In this document: positions 12,370 to 21,572 of the stretch, piece by piece | Position numbering within the stretch: the first letter of the stretch is position 1 | Layout: each line of letters opens with the position of its first letter | Source of the DNA: Stenotrophomonas maltophilia | GTDB taxonomy: Bacteria > Pseudomonadota > Gammaproteobacteria > Xanthomonadales > Xanthomonadaceae | Reading direction: 5' to 3' | Assembly: GCF_003970865.1 (NCBI RefSeq) | Contig: NZ_RXLZ01000004.1 | Location: forward strand, 55,074 to 119,073 | Length of the DNA stretch: 64,000 nt | Notes under the pieces: generated by a model | The model's input: the letters and a program-made list of their open reading frames with translations, nothing else | Databases searched by the model: none | What the model was told of the DNA's origin: nothing | Program-made: the position numbers and the translations under genes

Positions 12370-12435
12370 CATCCACGCATGGCGTGGATCTACTTTCCTC
12401 CGCTCGCCACAGTAGATCCACGCCATGCGTGGATG
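12370..12435. repeat. Facing pair of SMAG repeats (ATCCACGCATGGCGTGGAT type)
   Basis: One palindrome of the ATCCACGCATGGCGTGGAT type and its reverse complement beginning GTAGATCCACGCC are separated by 18 bases. As RNA the whole block folds back on itself. It separates the convergent truD and smr genes. Confidence 0.85.
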
Positions 12436-12442
12436 CGTTACC

Positions 12443-12982
12443 TCACCGCCGTGCAAGCAGCACCAGCATCGCGCCGGTACCGCCTTGCCCGGTCGGCGCC
12501 GAATGAAACGCCAGCACGTCGTTGCGCAGCCGCAGCAGGCGATCGACCAGGTTCTTCAGTACCGGCGCACCGCCATCGGACTGCAGGCCCTTGCCATGGA
12601 TGATGCGCACGCAGCCATAGTCGTGTGCATGCGCTTCCAGCAGGAACTGGCGCAGCAGCGTCTCCGCCTGCGACGCAGTGGCGCCGTGCAGGTCCAGCTC
12701 GTCCTGCACCGAGTACTGGCCACGCTTGAGGCGCTGGAACAGGCGTGGTGGCAGGTTGTCGCGGCGATAGCTGGCCACGTCGCCGGCTTCCAGTGGCGTG
12801 CTGTCGCGCAGCAGCCGGGCGAACTCGCCGGCGGCTTCGGCCTCGTCACGTTCGGCCATGCGCGCGCGCGGCTTCGGCCGGGGCGCAGCCGGTGCCGGCT
12901 CGGCATCCTTGCGCAGCGGCGTCACTTCGCCGATGGCCGCACGGAACAATGCGGCCGGATCTTCGTCTTCAGGGTGCGACAT
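12443..12982 (-). CDS. Smr/MutS2-domain protein (SmrA/YfcN-like)
   Basis: A 179-residue protein. Residues 1-45 are charged and Pro/Ala-rich. The C-terminal Smr domain carries the two signatures ELDLHGATASQAETLL and VRIIHGKGLQSDGGAPVLK, the DLHG and HGKG motifs associated with nicking or RNA-cleaving activity in Smr proteins. Related stand-alone Smr proteins include SmrA/SmrB of E. coli, the latter acting on collided ribosomes; which type this is cannot be settled here. The start was chosen at MSHPEDEDPAALF because the upstream extension has a different, repeat-like composition. Confidence 0.88.
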   Translation of the reverse strand: MSHPEDEDPAALFRAAIGEVTPLRKDAEPAPAAPRPKPRARMAERDEAEAAGEFARLLRDSTPLEAGDVASYRRDNLPPRLFQRLKRGQYSVQDELDLHGATASQAETLLRQFLLEAHAHDYGCVRIIHGKGLQSDGGAPVLKNLVDRLLRLRNDVLAFHSAPTGQGGTGAMLVLLARR

Positions 12983-13191
12983 GCGCACAGGGTAAACCGC
13001 CGGCGCAGGTCTGCCTATGACGGTTCGATGTCGGTCGTGACCGCCGGCAGGGTAGGACCGGCGGCTCGCATGCGGCACAATAGACGATGCCCTTGCAGGG
13101 TCGACGGCTTCCGCAGGGGAGTACGACGGTCCCGCCCACACTGCACGGTGATGGAATCGAATTCTTGGAAAATCAAGCGGTTAAATCGAAG

Positions 13192-13971
13192 ATGCGAATC
13201 CTGGTCAGTAACGACGATGGCGTCGACGCCGCAGGCATCCGGATGCTTGCTTCGGTGCTGCGTGAGGCCGGTCACGAAGTCACGGTGGTCGCGCCCGACC
13301 GCGATCGCTCCGGCGCCAGCAATTCGCTGACCCTGGACCTGCCGATCCGCCTCAAGCGCATCGACCACTACACCGTCTCGGTGGCCGGCACCCCGACCGA
13401 CTGCGTGCACCTGGCGCTGACCGGGCTGCTCGAGTTCGAACCCGACATTGTCGTGTCCGGCATCAACAACGCTGCCAACCTCGGCGATGACGTGATCTAT
13501 TCCGGCACCGTTTCGGCGGCGATGGAAGGTCGCTTCCTCGGCCTGCCGGCGGTGGCGGTCTCGCTGGTCACCCGCAACCACGATCCGAAACACTTCGAGA
13601 CCGCCGCGCGCGCTGCGGTGGAGATCGTCGCCCGGCTCAAGGCCGATCCGTTGCCGGCTGACACCATCCTCAACGTCAACGTGCCTGATCTGCCGTGGAG
13701 CGAGGTCAAGGGCTTCGAGGTCACCCGCCTCGGCAACCGCCATCGCGCCGAAGGCTGCATCGCGCAGAAGGACCCGCGCGGCAACGAGGTGTACTGGATC
13801 GGCCCGGCCGGTCGTGAGCAGGACTCCGGCCCCGGCACCGACTTCCACGCGGTGCGCACCGGGCATATCTCGATCACCCCGATCCAGGTGGACCTGACCC
13901 GCTACCAGGCACTGGAGAAAGTGGCCAGCTGGGTCGGCGGCCTCAGTGCCGCGCTGGACCAGCCGGCATGA
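13192..13971 (+). CDS. surE: 5'-nucleotidase / polyphosphatase SurE
   Basis: A survival-protein phosphatase acting on nucleoside monophosphates. The 259-residue protein begins [16 protein letters not shown] with the divalent-metal ligands in NDDG, followed by [29 protein letters not shown] and AAMEG, all diagnostic for SurE. The open frame extends 35 codons upstream but the family start is this ATG. Its stop overlaps the pcm ATG (ATGA). Confidence 0.96.
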   Translation: MRILVSNDDGVDAAGIRMLASVLREAGHEVTVVAPDRDRSGASNSLTLDLPIRLKRIDHYTVSVAGTPTDCVHLALTGLLEFEPDIVVSGINNAANLGDDVIYSGTVSAAMEGRFLGLPAVAVSLVTRNHDPKHFETAARAAVEIVARLKADPLPADTILNVNVPDLPWSEVKGFEVTRLGNRHRAEGCIAQKDPRGNEVYWIGPAGREQDSGPGTDFHAVRTGHISITPIQVDLTRYQALEKVASWVGGLSAALDQPA

Positions 13972-14645
13972 GCCCACGCCTGCGCCTGCAACCGGAAGCC
14001 GTCGGTATCGGCATGACCTCGCAGCGCGTGCGTGACCGCCTGGTCGACCGCCTGCGCGAAGCCGGCATCGTCGACGAGCCGACCTTGAACGCGATCCGGG
14101 TGGTGCCGCGCCATCTGTTCATCGACGAGGCACTGGCCTCGCGCGCGTACGAAGACACCGCGCTGCCGATCGGCCACGGCCAGACCATCTCGCAACCCTG
14201 GGTGGTCGCGCGGATGACCGAGGCAGTGCTCCAGGTCGCGCCGAAGCGGGTGCTGGAAGTCGGCACCGGTTCCGGTTACCAGGCCGCCATCCTCGGTGCG
14301 CTGGGCCTGGAGGTCTACACCGTGGAGCGCATCGGTGATCTGCTGCGCCAGGCCCGCAAGCGCTTCCGTGCGCTGGGCATGAACATCCGCACCAAGCATG
14401 ACGACGGCCGTGTCGGCTGGGCCGAGCACGGTCCGTTTGATGCCATCGTGGTCACTGCGGCGGCGCCGGCACTGGTCGACGCCCTGATCGAGCAGCTGGC
14501 CGAGGGCGGCCGCCTGGTGGCGCCGGTTGGTGGCCCCGGGGCGCAGTCGCTGGTACAGCTGGACCGCAAGGCCGACGGCAGCATCGAACAACACGTGCTG
14601 GCGCCGGTCACGTTCGTGCCGCTGCTGTCTGGCATGCTCGACTAA
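13968..14645 (+). CDS. pcm: Protein-L-isoaspartate O-methyltransferase
   Basis: Repairs isomerised aspartate residues in aged proteins using S-adenosylmethionine. The 225-residue protein has the [13 protein letters not shown] segment, the [17 protein letters not shown] active-site region with its Ser, and the SAM-binding motif [15 protein letters not shown]. Translationally coupled to surE. The N-terminus (about 15 residues) is longer than in E. coli Pcm. Confidence 0.95.
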   Translation: MSPRLRLQPEAVGIGMTSQRVRDRLVDRLREAGIVDEPTLNAIRVVPRHLFIDEALASRAYEDTALPIGHGQTISQPWVVARMTEAVLQVAPKRVLEVGTGSGYQAAILGALGLEVYTVERIGDLLRQARKRFRALGMNIRTKHDDGRVGWAEHGPFDAIVVTAAAPALVDALIEQLAEGGRLVAPVGGPGAQSLVQLDRKADGSIEQHVLAPVTFVPLLSGMLD

Positions 14646-14663
14646 TCCACGGAGCAGGGTTGC

Positions 14664-15278
14664 ATGAAGATTTTCGGGCCGCTGTACGAGCGGGCGATGA
14701 AGTGGGCGGCGCACGAACGCGCGCCGACCTACCTGACGGTGTTGAGCTTCTTCGAGGCGATCATCTTCCCGGTGATGCCGGAGGTGATGCTCGCGCCGAT
14801 GTGCGTGGCCCAGCCCAAGCGCGGCTGGTGGTTCGCCACTCTCAGCCTGGCCGGCTCGATGGTCGGCGCGCTGATTGGCTATGCGCTGGGCCATTTTGCC
14901 TTCGAGGCGATCAAGCCGCTGTTCGAAGCGCTGGGCATGCTGCCGGCCATCGAGCAGGGCATCACCACCGTGCAGGCGAAGATGGCCGAGTCGCCGTGGG
15001 CGGTGTTCACCTTCCTGGTGCTGGGCGGCTTCATGCCCATCCCGATGAAGGTCTTCACGTGGGCATCGGGTATCGTCGGCGTACCGATGCCGCAGTACCT
15101 GTTGAGCATGCTGATCGGTCGCGGCAAGCGCGTGTTCGTGCTGGCTGCGGTCATCCGTATCGGTGGTGCGCGTGCTGAAGCGGCACTGCGTCGCTGGATT
15201 GAACCGCTGGGCTGGATCGCCACCGCGTTGGTGGTGGTGCTGATCGCCTGGCTTGTATGGAGGTCGAAGTTCGCATGA
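14664..15278 (+). CDS. yqaA: YqaA-family (DedA-like) inner-membrane protein
   Basis: A 204-residue protein with about four membrane segments and the SNARE-associated/DedA-type landmarks FFEAIIFPVMPEVMLAPM and a glycine-rich GGFMPIPMKVFTWASGI re-entrant region. DedA relatives are linked to lipid flipping and membrane homeostasis; the exact role of YqaA is not established. An AGCAGGG stretch precedes the ATG. In Xanthomonadaceae yqaA commonly lies between pcm and nlpD. The stop overlaps the nlpD ATG. Confidence 0.88.
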   Translation: MKIFGPLYERAMKWAAHERAPTYLTVLSFFEAIIFPVMPEVMLAPMCVAQPKRGWWFATLSLAGSMVGALIGYALGHFAFEAIKPLFEALGMLPAIEQGITTVQAKMAESPWAVFTFLVLGGFMPIPMKVFTWASGIVGVPMPQYLLSMLIGRGKRVFVLAAVIRIGGARAEAALRRWIEPLGWIATALVVVLIAWLVWRSKFA

Positions 15279-16057
15279 GTCCTGATCGTCTGAGCAAGGG
15301 AGTGCGCATCGGCGCGCTGGCGTTGCTGGTTTCCACCCTGGCCGCCTGCGGCACCGCCACCGTGGTCCGCCCGGGTGGTGGCAGCGCCGGTGGCGTGACC
15401 ACGCCGAAGACCTCGGTGCCCAAGCCCGGGCAGACCGTGGTGGTGCGCAAGGGCGACACCATCTATGCGCTGGCCCGCATCCATGACATCACCCCGGCCG
15501 ACCTGATTGCCTGGAACAGCCTGGACAACCCCTCGACCATCCATCCGGGGCAGGTGATCCGGCTGTATCCGGCCGGTGCCAGCGGCGGCCGCGCGCCCAC
15601 CACGGTGGTCACCCCGCCGCGCTCGGGTGGCAGCAGTGGCGGCAGCACCACACCGGCCCCGGCGCCGGTCGGTCCGGTAAAGAGCAACATCGCCTGGCGC
15701 TGGCCGGCTGACGGCGCCATCGTTGGCCGCTACGTGGCCGGTGATGCGACCAAGCAGGGCGTGGACATCGCCGGCACCAGCGGCCAGGCGGTCAAGGCCA
15801 CCGCCAATGGCGTGGTGGTGTACTCCGGTGCCGGTCTGGTCGGCTACGGCGAGCTGATCATCATCAAGCACAGCGACCAGTGGCTGTCGGCCTACGGCCA
15901 CAACCGCAAGCGCCTGGTGAATGAAGGGCAGAGCGTGAAGGCCGGCGAGCAGATCGCCGAAATGGGCCGTACCGGTGCGAACCGCGACATGGTCCACTTC
16001 GAGATTCGCTACAACGGCAAGCCGGTCGACCCGCAGCAGTACCTGCCGGCGCGCTGA
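15275..16057 (+). CDS. nlpD: NlpD-like lipoprotein, LysM plus degenerate M23 domain (amidase activator)
   Basis: A 260-residue lipoprotein: signal sequence ending LAAC, a Gly/Thr/Pro linker, a LysM peptidoglycan-binding domain (about 52-95, VVRKGDTIYALARIHDI) and a C-terminal M23/LytM domain. Two zinc-site positions are altered: the first His of HxxxD is Lys (KQGVDIAG), and HxH reads MVH, so it should be enzymatically inactive. Inactive LytM proteins such as E. coli NlpD activate cell-division amidases. The ATG overlapping the yqaA stop was chosen over an earlier one six codons upstream. No rpoS follows, unlike in E. coli. Confidence 0.9.
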   Translation: MSPDRLSKGVRIGALALLVSTLAACGTATVVRPGGGSAGGVTTPKTSVPKPGQTVVVRKGDTIYALARIHDITPADLIAWNSLDNPSTIHPGQVIRLYPAGASGGRAPTTVVTPPRSGGSSGGSTTPAPAPVGPVKSNIAWRWPADGAIVGRYVAGDATKQGVDIAGTSGQAVKATANGVVVYSGAGLVGYGELIIIKHSDQWLSAYGHNRKRLVNEGQSVKAGEQIAEMGRTGANRDMVHFEIRYNGKPVDPQQYLPAR

Positions 16058-16249
16058 TCGCCGTTGGATCGGGGAGCGCCGGGCCACGCCCGGCGTTCCC
16101 GACCTGTAGCGTCGAACCATGCTCGACTCGCTGCACGCCATTGGCCGCCGTGGGCGGTCATTTGCGACCTTGAGTGGCGCATTTCAAGCTTCCCGGCAAG
16201 CCAGGGAAGCGGCATGCTTCAACGGAACCAGCCCCCAATCCGGTGCCGC

Positions 16250-16738
16250 ATGTCTCGCCCAACAGTCCTTTTCGTGCTGCTCATCGTCGCGCCATTGGCG
16301 ACCGCCGCCAGCGATCCACGCGACGTGGTCACCCGTCTCTACGACGCCATCCAGGCGCCGACGTCGAACGAAACGGCCATTCCTCCGCTGCTGGGCGATG
16401 CCCTGCGCGCAGCCATTGATGCACAGCGCGCGTACGAACAGGCCTGCACCACGCTGGCTGCGCCTGACGAAAAGCCGCACATGCTGGACCAGAGCCCCTA
16501 TCTCATGGCGCCGGATCGGCCGGAAACGGTAAAGGCGGGGCTGCCTGTGACGAGCGGTGAAGCCAGCTGGGTGCCCGTCGAGATGGCGATAGGCGACTAT
16601 CGCTGGACCGACCGGGTCCTGCTGCAGCGGCAGGACCGGGACTGGAAGGTCATGGATATCCGCTGGGGGCAGGGCGGCAACCTGATTGGCCGGCTCAAGG
16701 CGTTCTCGGCCTTCCGCTGCACATCTTCGGGCAGCTAG
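16250..16738 (+). CDS. Secreted hypothetical protein
   Basis: A 162-residue protein with an N-terminal signal peptide (MSRPTVLFVLLIVAPLATA) and a soluble alpha/beta domain ending in DWKVMDIRWGQGGNLIGRLKAFSAF. That pattern resembles small secreted DUF3828/NTF2-like proteins, but no family can be assigned with certainty. An in-frame ATG lies 12 codons upstream; the later one places the signal sequence correctly. It sits between nlpD and a convergent gene. Confidence 0.6.
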   Translation: MSRPTVLFVLLIVAPLATAASDPRDVVTRLYDAIQAPTSNETAIPPLLGDALRAAIDAQRAYEQACTTLAAPDEKPHMLDQSPYLMAPDRPETVKAGLPVTSGEASWVPVEMAIGDYRWTDRVLLQRQDRDWKVMDIRWGQGGNLIGRLKAFSAFRCTSSGS

Positions 16739-16765
16739 CGCCGGGAGGCACCCGGCGACTCGACC

Positions 16766-17140
16766 TCAGCCTTCCAGAATGAAAGCAGCCGCGACCTTGC
16801 GGCCTTCGCCCGCCAGGATGTTGAAGGTGCGCGCGGCGGCTGGATTGTTCATCACTTCCAGGCCGATGCCGCGCGACAGGCAGGCGGCCATCACCACCGC
16901 CGGCGGGAATACCTGGCGGTCGCCGGTGCCGAGCACGATCAGCGCCGGGTTCAGCGCCAGGATCGGCTCCAGGTCAGTCAGCTGCAGCGCAGTGGCGCTC
17001 ACCACCGGCCATTGCTTGACCAGCTGGTCCGGGGTCAGGAAGAAGCTGCTGCCCAGCACCTGGTCATTCACCTTGGCCGAGCGGCCATCGGCGGCACGCA
17101 GGCTGTAGGCGTAATCCGGCGGTTCGTGGTTCAGCTGCAT
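16766..17140 (-). CDS. Mth938-like domain protein (DUF498)
   Basis: A 124-residue single-domain protein of the Mth938/NDUFAF3-type fold. Conserved features are the LTPDQLVKQWPV segment, LNPALIVLGTGDRQVFPP and the C-terminal GIGLEVMNNPAAARTFNILAGEGR, which are typical of this family. The bacterial function is not established; mitochondrial relatives assist complex I assembly. The product is encoded 13 bases downstream of yhbY and probably in one operon with it, divergent from rlmE. A GC hairpin (GCGCCGGG/CCCGGCG) separates it from the convergent secreted gene. Confidence 0.85.
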   Translation of the reverse strand: MQLNHEPPDYAYSLRAADGRSAKVNDQVLGSSFFLTPDQLVKQWPVVSATALQLTDLEPILALNPALIVLGTGDRQVFPPAVVMAACLSRGIGLEVMNNPAAARTFNILAGEGRKVAAAFILEG

Positions 17141-17153
17141 GGCAGGAGGGCGA

Positions 17154-17459
17154 TCAGCCGCGCGGCAGCACGATCTGGCGCTGTTCCTTGCTCGGGCGGT
17201 ACAGCACCGCGACGTGGCCGATGCGCTGCACCAGCGCGCTTTCGGTGGCTTCGACGATCTCGCCGATCATCACGTCACGGGCGTCGCGGTCTTCGGCGGC
17301 GACCTTCACCTTGACCAGCTCGTGGCGCTCCAGCACTTCGTTCAGCTCAGCGATGAAGGCCGGGGTCACACCCTTGCCGCCGGTCTGCAGCAGGGCCTTC
17401 AGGTCGTGGGCTTGGCCGCGCAGGAAACGGGTCTGGGAGGCGGTCAGGGCGATGGACAT
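17154..17459 (-). CDS. yhbY: YhbY-family RNA-binding protein (CRM domain)
   Basis: A 101-residue CRM-domain protein starting MSIALTASQTRFLRGQAHDLK, with the signature LIQIG-like block LLQTGGKGVTPAFIAELNEVLERHELVKVKV and GHVAVLYRPSKE. E. coli YhbY associates with pre-50S ribosomal particles. It is divergent from rlmE, the usual yhbY-rlmE-ftsH neighbourhood. An upstream in-frame ATG four codons earlier is less well conserved. Confidence 0.93.
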   Translation of the reverse strand: MSIALTASQTRFLRGQAHDLKALLQTGGKGVTPAFIAELNEVLERHELVKVKVAAEDRDARDVMIGEIVEATESALVQRIGHVAVLYRPSKEQRQIVLPRG

Positions 17460-17524
17460 GCAGGAAAACACGGTTGAATGGGGCGATCAGGGTATCATGA
17501 GGACCCCATCAGCCCCTATTTTCA

Positions 17525-18157
17525 ATGGCTACCCGCAGCAAAAGCAGCCAGCGCTGGCTCAAGGAACACTTCTCCGACCCCTTCGTGAAGAAGGCCCAGG
17601 CCGAAGGCATGCGCTCGCGCGCCGCCTACAAGCTCGAAGAGCTGCTGGAACGTGACCGGTTGCTGAAGCCGCACATGGTGGTGGTCGACCTTGGCGCGGC
17701 CCCGGGCGGCTGGTCTCAGCAGGTGCGGAGACAGATCGGTGACACCGGCCGCGTGCTGGCCCTGGACATCCTGGACATGCCGCCGCTGGCCGGCGTGGAG
17801 TTCCTTCATGGTGACTTCAGGGAAGAAGCCGTTCTATCGCAGTTTGAAGCCATGCTCGGGGATCAGCCGGTAGACCTTGTGCTGTCGGACATGGCCCCCA
17901 ATAAGAGTGGTGTAGGCGCGGTCGACCAGCCGCGGATGATGCACCTGGCGGAGCTGGCCCTGGATTTTGCCGACAACCACCTGAAGACCGGTGGGGCGTT
18001 CCTGATCAAGCTGTTCCAGGGGGAAGGCTTTGACGACTACGTGCGCGACATGCGCCGCCGGTACGACAAGGTCTCCATCCGCAAGCCGGAAGCGTCGCGC
18101 AAGCGCTCTCCCGAGGTGTATGCCTTGGGTCAGGGAAAACGCGCCCACATGAAGTAA
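17525..18157 (+). CDS. rlmE: 23S rRNA 2'-O-ribose U2552 methyltransferase
   Basis: Methylates U2552 in the A-loop of 23S rRNA using SAM. The 210-residue protein shows [11 protein letters not shown], the SAM site [15 protein letters not shown], the catalytic Asp region SDMAPNKSG and the Lys in FLIKLFQG. The start ATG follows a T-rich stretch. ftsH lies 63 bases downstream in the same direction, the classic rlmE-ftsH heat-shock operon arrangement. Confidence 0.96.
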   Translation: MATRSKSSQRWLKEHFSDPFVKKAQAEGMRSRAAYKLEELLERDRLLKPHMVVVDLGAAPGGWSQQVRRQIGDTGRVLALDILDMPPLAGVEFLHGDFREEAVLSQFEAMLGDQPVDLVLSDMAPNKSGVGAVDQPRMMHLAELALDFADNHLKTGGAFLIKLFQGEGFDDYVRDMRRRYDKVSIRKPEASRKRSPEVYALGQGKRAHMK

Positions 18158-18220
18158 GCTCGCAACGTACGCAAGTTCGACCCCAACGCAACGCCAGCAC
18201 TGAGAGGAACACCGGAGCCA

Positions 18221-20161
<1,941 letters not shown>

Positions 20162-20184
20162 CGGCCTGCTGCACGTGACACCAG

Positions 20185-20213
20185 ACGAGGCCGGGGCAAC
20201 CCGGCTTCGTCGT
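20185..20213 (+). terminator. Hairpin after ftsH
   Basis: ACGAGGCCGGG and CCCGGCTTCGT pair with one G-T across a four-base loop and are followed by CGTTTCC. It probably ends the rlmE-ftsH transcript. Confidence 0.55.
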
Positions 20214-20263
20214 TTCCGGGCCACTGGCCCATCCCGAATAACCGATCTGACGCTGGAGCCTGC

Positions 20264-20449
20264 ATGTCCGCCCCGAAGCCCGAACCGATTTCCCACACCG
20301 TCGAAATGGTCATCGCCACCGTGGTCGGCGTGGGTGTGGGCCTGGGGGCCGACAACCTGCTGCTGGGCTGCGTGGTGGGTATCGGTGTCGGCATCGTGCT
20401 GAGCATTGCCAAGACCCTGTACGTGGACCGCAAGCGTCGCCGCCGTTGA
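20264..20449 (+). CDS. Small glycine-rich membrane protein
   Basis: A 61-residue protein with a polar start (MSAPKPEPISHTVE), one long hydrophobic glycine-rich stretch (VIATVVGVGVGLGADNLLLG... and GIGVGIVLSIAK, possibly two short helices) and a basic tail DRKRRRR that should stay in the cytoplasm. GGAG stands seven bases before the ATG. The GVGVGxGxDN pattern resembles glycine-zipper membrane proteins. Function unknown. Short length keeps confidence moderate. Confidence 0.6.
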   Translation: MSAPKPEPISHTVEMVIATVVGVGVGLGADNLLLGCVVGIGVGIVLSIAKTLYVDRKRRRR

Positions 20450-20455
20450 GGGGTG

Positions 20456-20682
<227 letters not shown>

Positions 20683-20684
20683 TG

Positions 20685-20800
20685 GTAGGTGTCGACCTTG
20701 GTCGACACGGTAGATCCACGCCATGCGTGGATGCTTTTCGATTCCAATTCGAAATATTCGATTCCGATGGAGATTCATCCACGCATGGCGTGGATCTACT
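20685..20800. repeat. SMAG cluster between the two head-to-head composite elements
   Basis: Three palindromes lie here: a GTCGACCTTGGTCGAC type (20691-20708), a GTAGATCCACGCC type (20710-20733) and its reverse complement (20777-20800). An AT-rich spacer between the last two contains CGATTCCAATTCGAAATATTCG, whose halves are also partly palindromic (positions 20738-20762). Confidence 0.8.
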
Positions 20801-20802
20801 GC

Positions 20803-21003
20803 AGATCGCCGGAATCTGTCGAAGGCGGGGTGGGTCCGGTTGCGGGGGCGTGAGCCGCATGGATGCGGCGACCGAGCTTACATGGACGTACTTGCAGCGC
20901 CCCCGCAACCGGACCCACCCCGCCTACCCACAGGAAGCCCGCTTCTGCTTCGGCTGTTGCTGTTGCTCCAGCTCGCAGCGGGTGCAGGGCGCAGCCCTGC
21001 CGA
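20803..21003 (+). repeat. Composite long-hairpin element, type B, copy 1
   Basis: The CAGAT...GGAATCTGTC box is followed by a perfect 27-bp stem (20824-20850 with 20898-20924). It encloses 47 bases with the nested GCCGCATGGATGCGGC palindrome. Then come GCCCGCTTCTGCTTCGG, CTGTTGCTGTTGCT units and the closing GCAGGGCGCAGCCCTGC hairpin. It lies head-to-head with the type A copy on its left and 65 bases before the DUF2946 gene. Confidence 0.75.
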
Positions 21004-21068
21004 TAACCCCCCCTTCCTGCGACCGTTCGTCGCACAGGCAACCCAGGACCCGGCTCTACACTAGCGGG

Positions 21069-21500
21069 GTGACCCGCCTGTCCCGCCCGCAGCGCCTTCT
21101 GCTCCAGCTCGCCGTCCTGGCGACGCTGTTGATGGTGCTTGCGCCACTGGTCAGCCGCGCGCTGCAGGCACAGCCGATGGAGCACGCCGCGATGGCGGGC
21201 ATGGACCATGCCGCGATCGGCCATGACATGCACGCCATGGCCATGGCCGGGCACGATCAGCACGGCGCCGCGCCGGCTGCGCCCAGCCGCCCGGCCGACC
21301 CCCACGCCATGCACGGCGAAGCTTGCGAATACTGCGTGCTGGCCATGCGCCTGCTGCCGTGGCTGGCGGTGCTGGTACTGCTGTTGCCCGTGTTGTGGCG
21401 GCCGCGACTGGCCTTTCCTTGGTCACAGCAGGTACTACCAGCACTGCGCTGGCCGGCGCATGCCGCACGCGGGCCACCGCGCCCCTCCATCGTTCGCTGA
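21069..21500 (+). CDS. DUF2946-family Met/His-rich membrane protein (copper-associated)
   Basis: A 143-residue protein with an N-terminal membrane segment (about 11-31). A His/Met-rich extracytoplasmic stretch (about 38-70, with repeated HAAMAGMDHAAIGHD-like motifs) could bind copper, followed by the CEYC motif and a second membrane segment near 95-115. DUF2946 genes often stand before TonB-dependent copper receptors, as here. The GTG start follows ACTAGCGGG; there is no better candidate because the upstream frame runs through the repeat element. The copper role is inferred from composition and neighbourhood. Confidence 0.75.
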   Translation: MTRLSRPQRLLLQLAVLATLLMVLAPLVSRALQAQPMEHAAMAGMDHAAIGHDMHAMAMAGHDQHGAAPAAPSRPADPHAMHGEACEYCVLAMRLLPWLAVLVLLLPVLWRPRLAFPWSQQVLPALRWPAHAARGPPRPSIVR

Positions 21501-21572
21501 TTTCCCTATCGAATCTGCCGCACGACGCCTGACCGGGCGCCGTGCGCGCGTGCGTACTTTGGAGCTGTTCCG

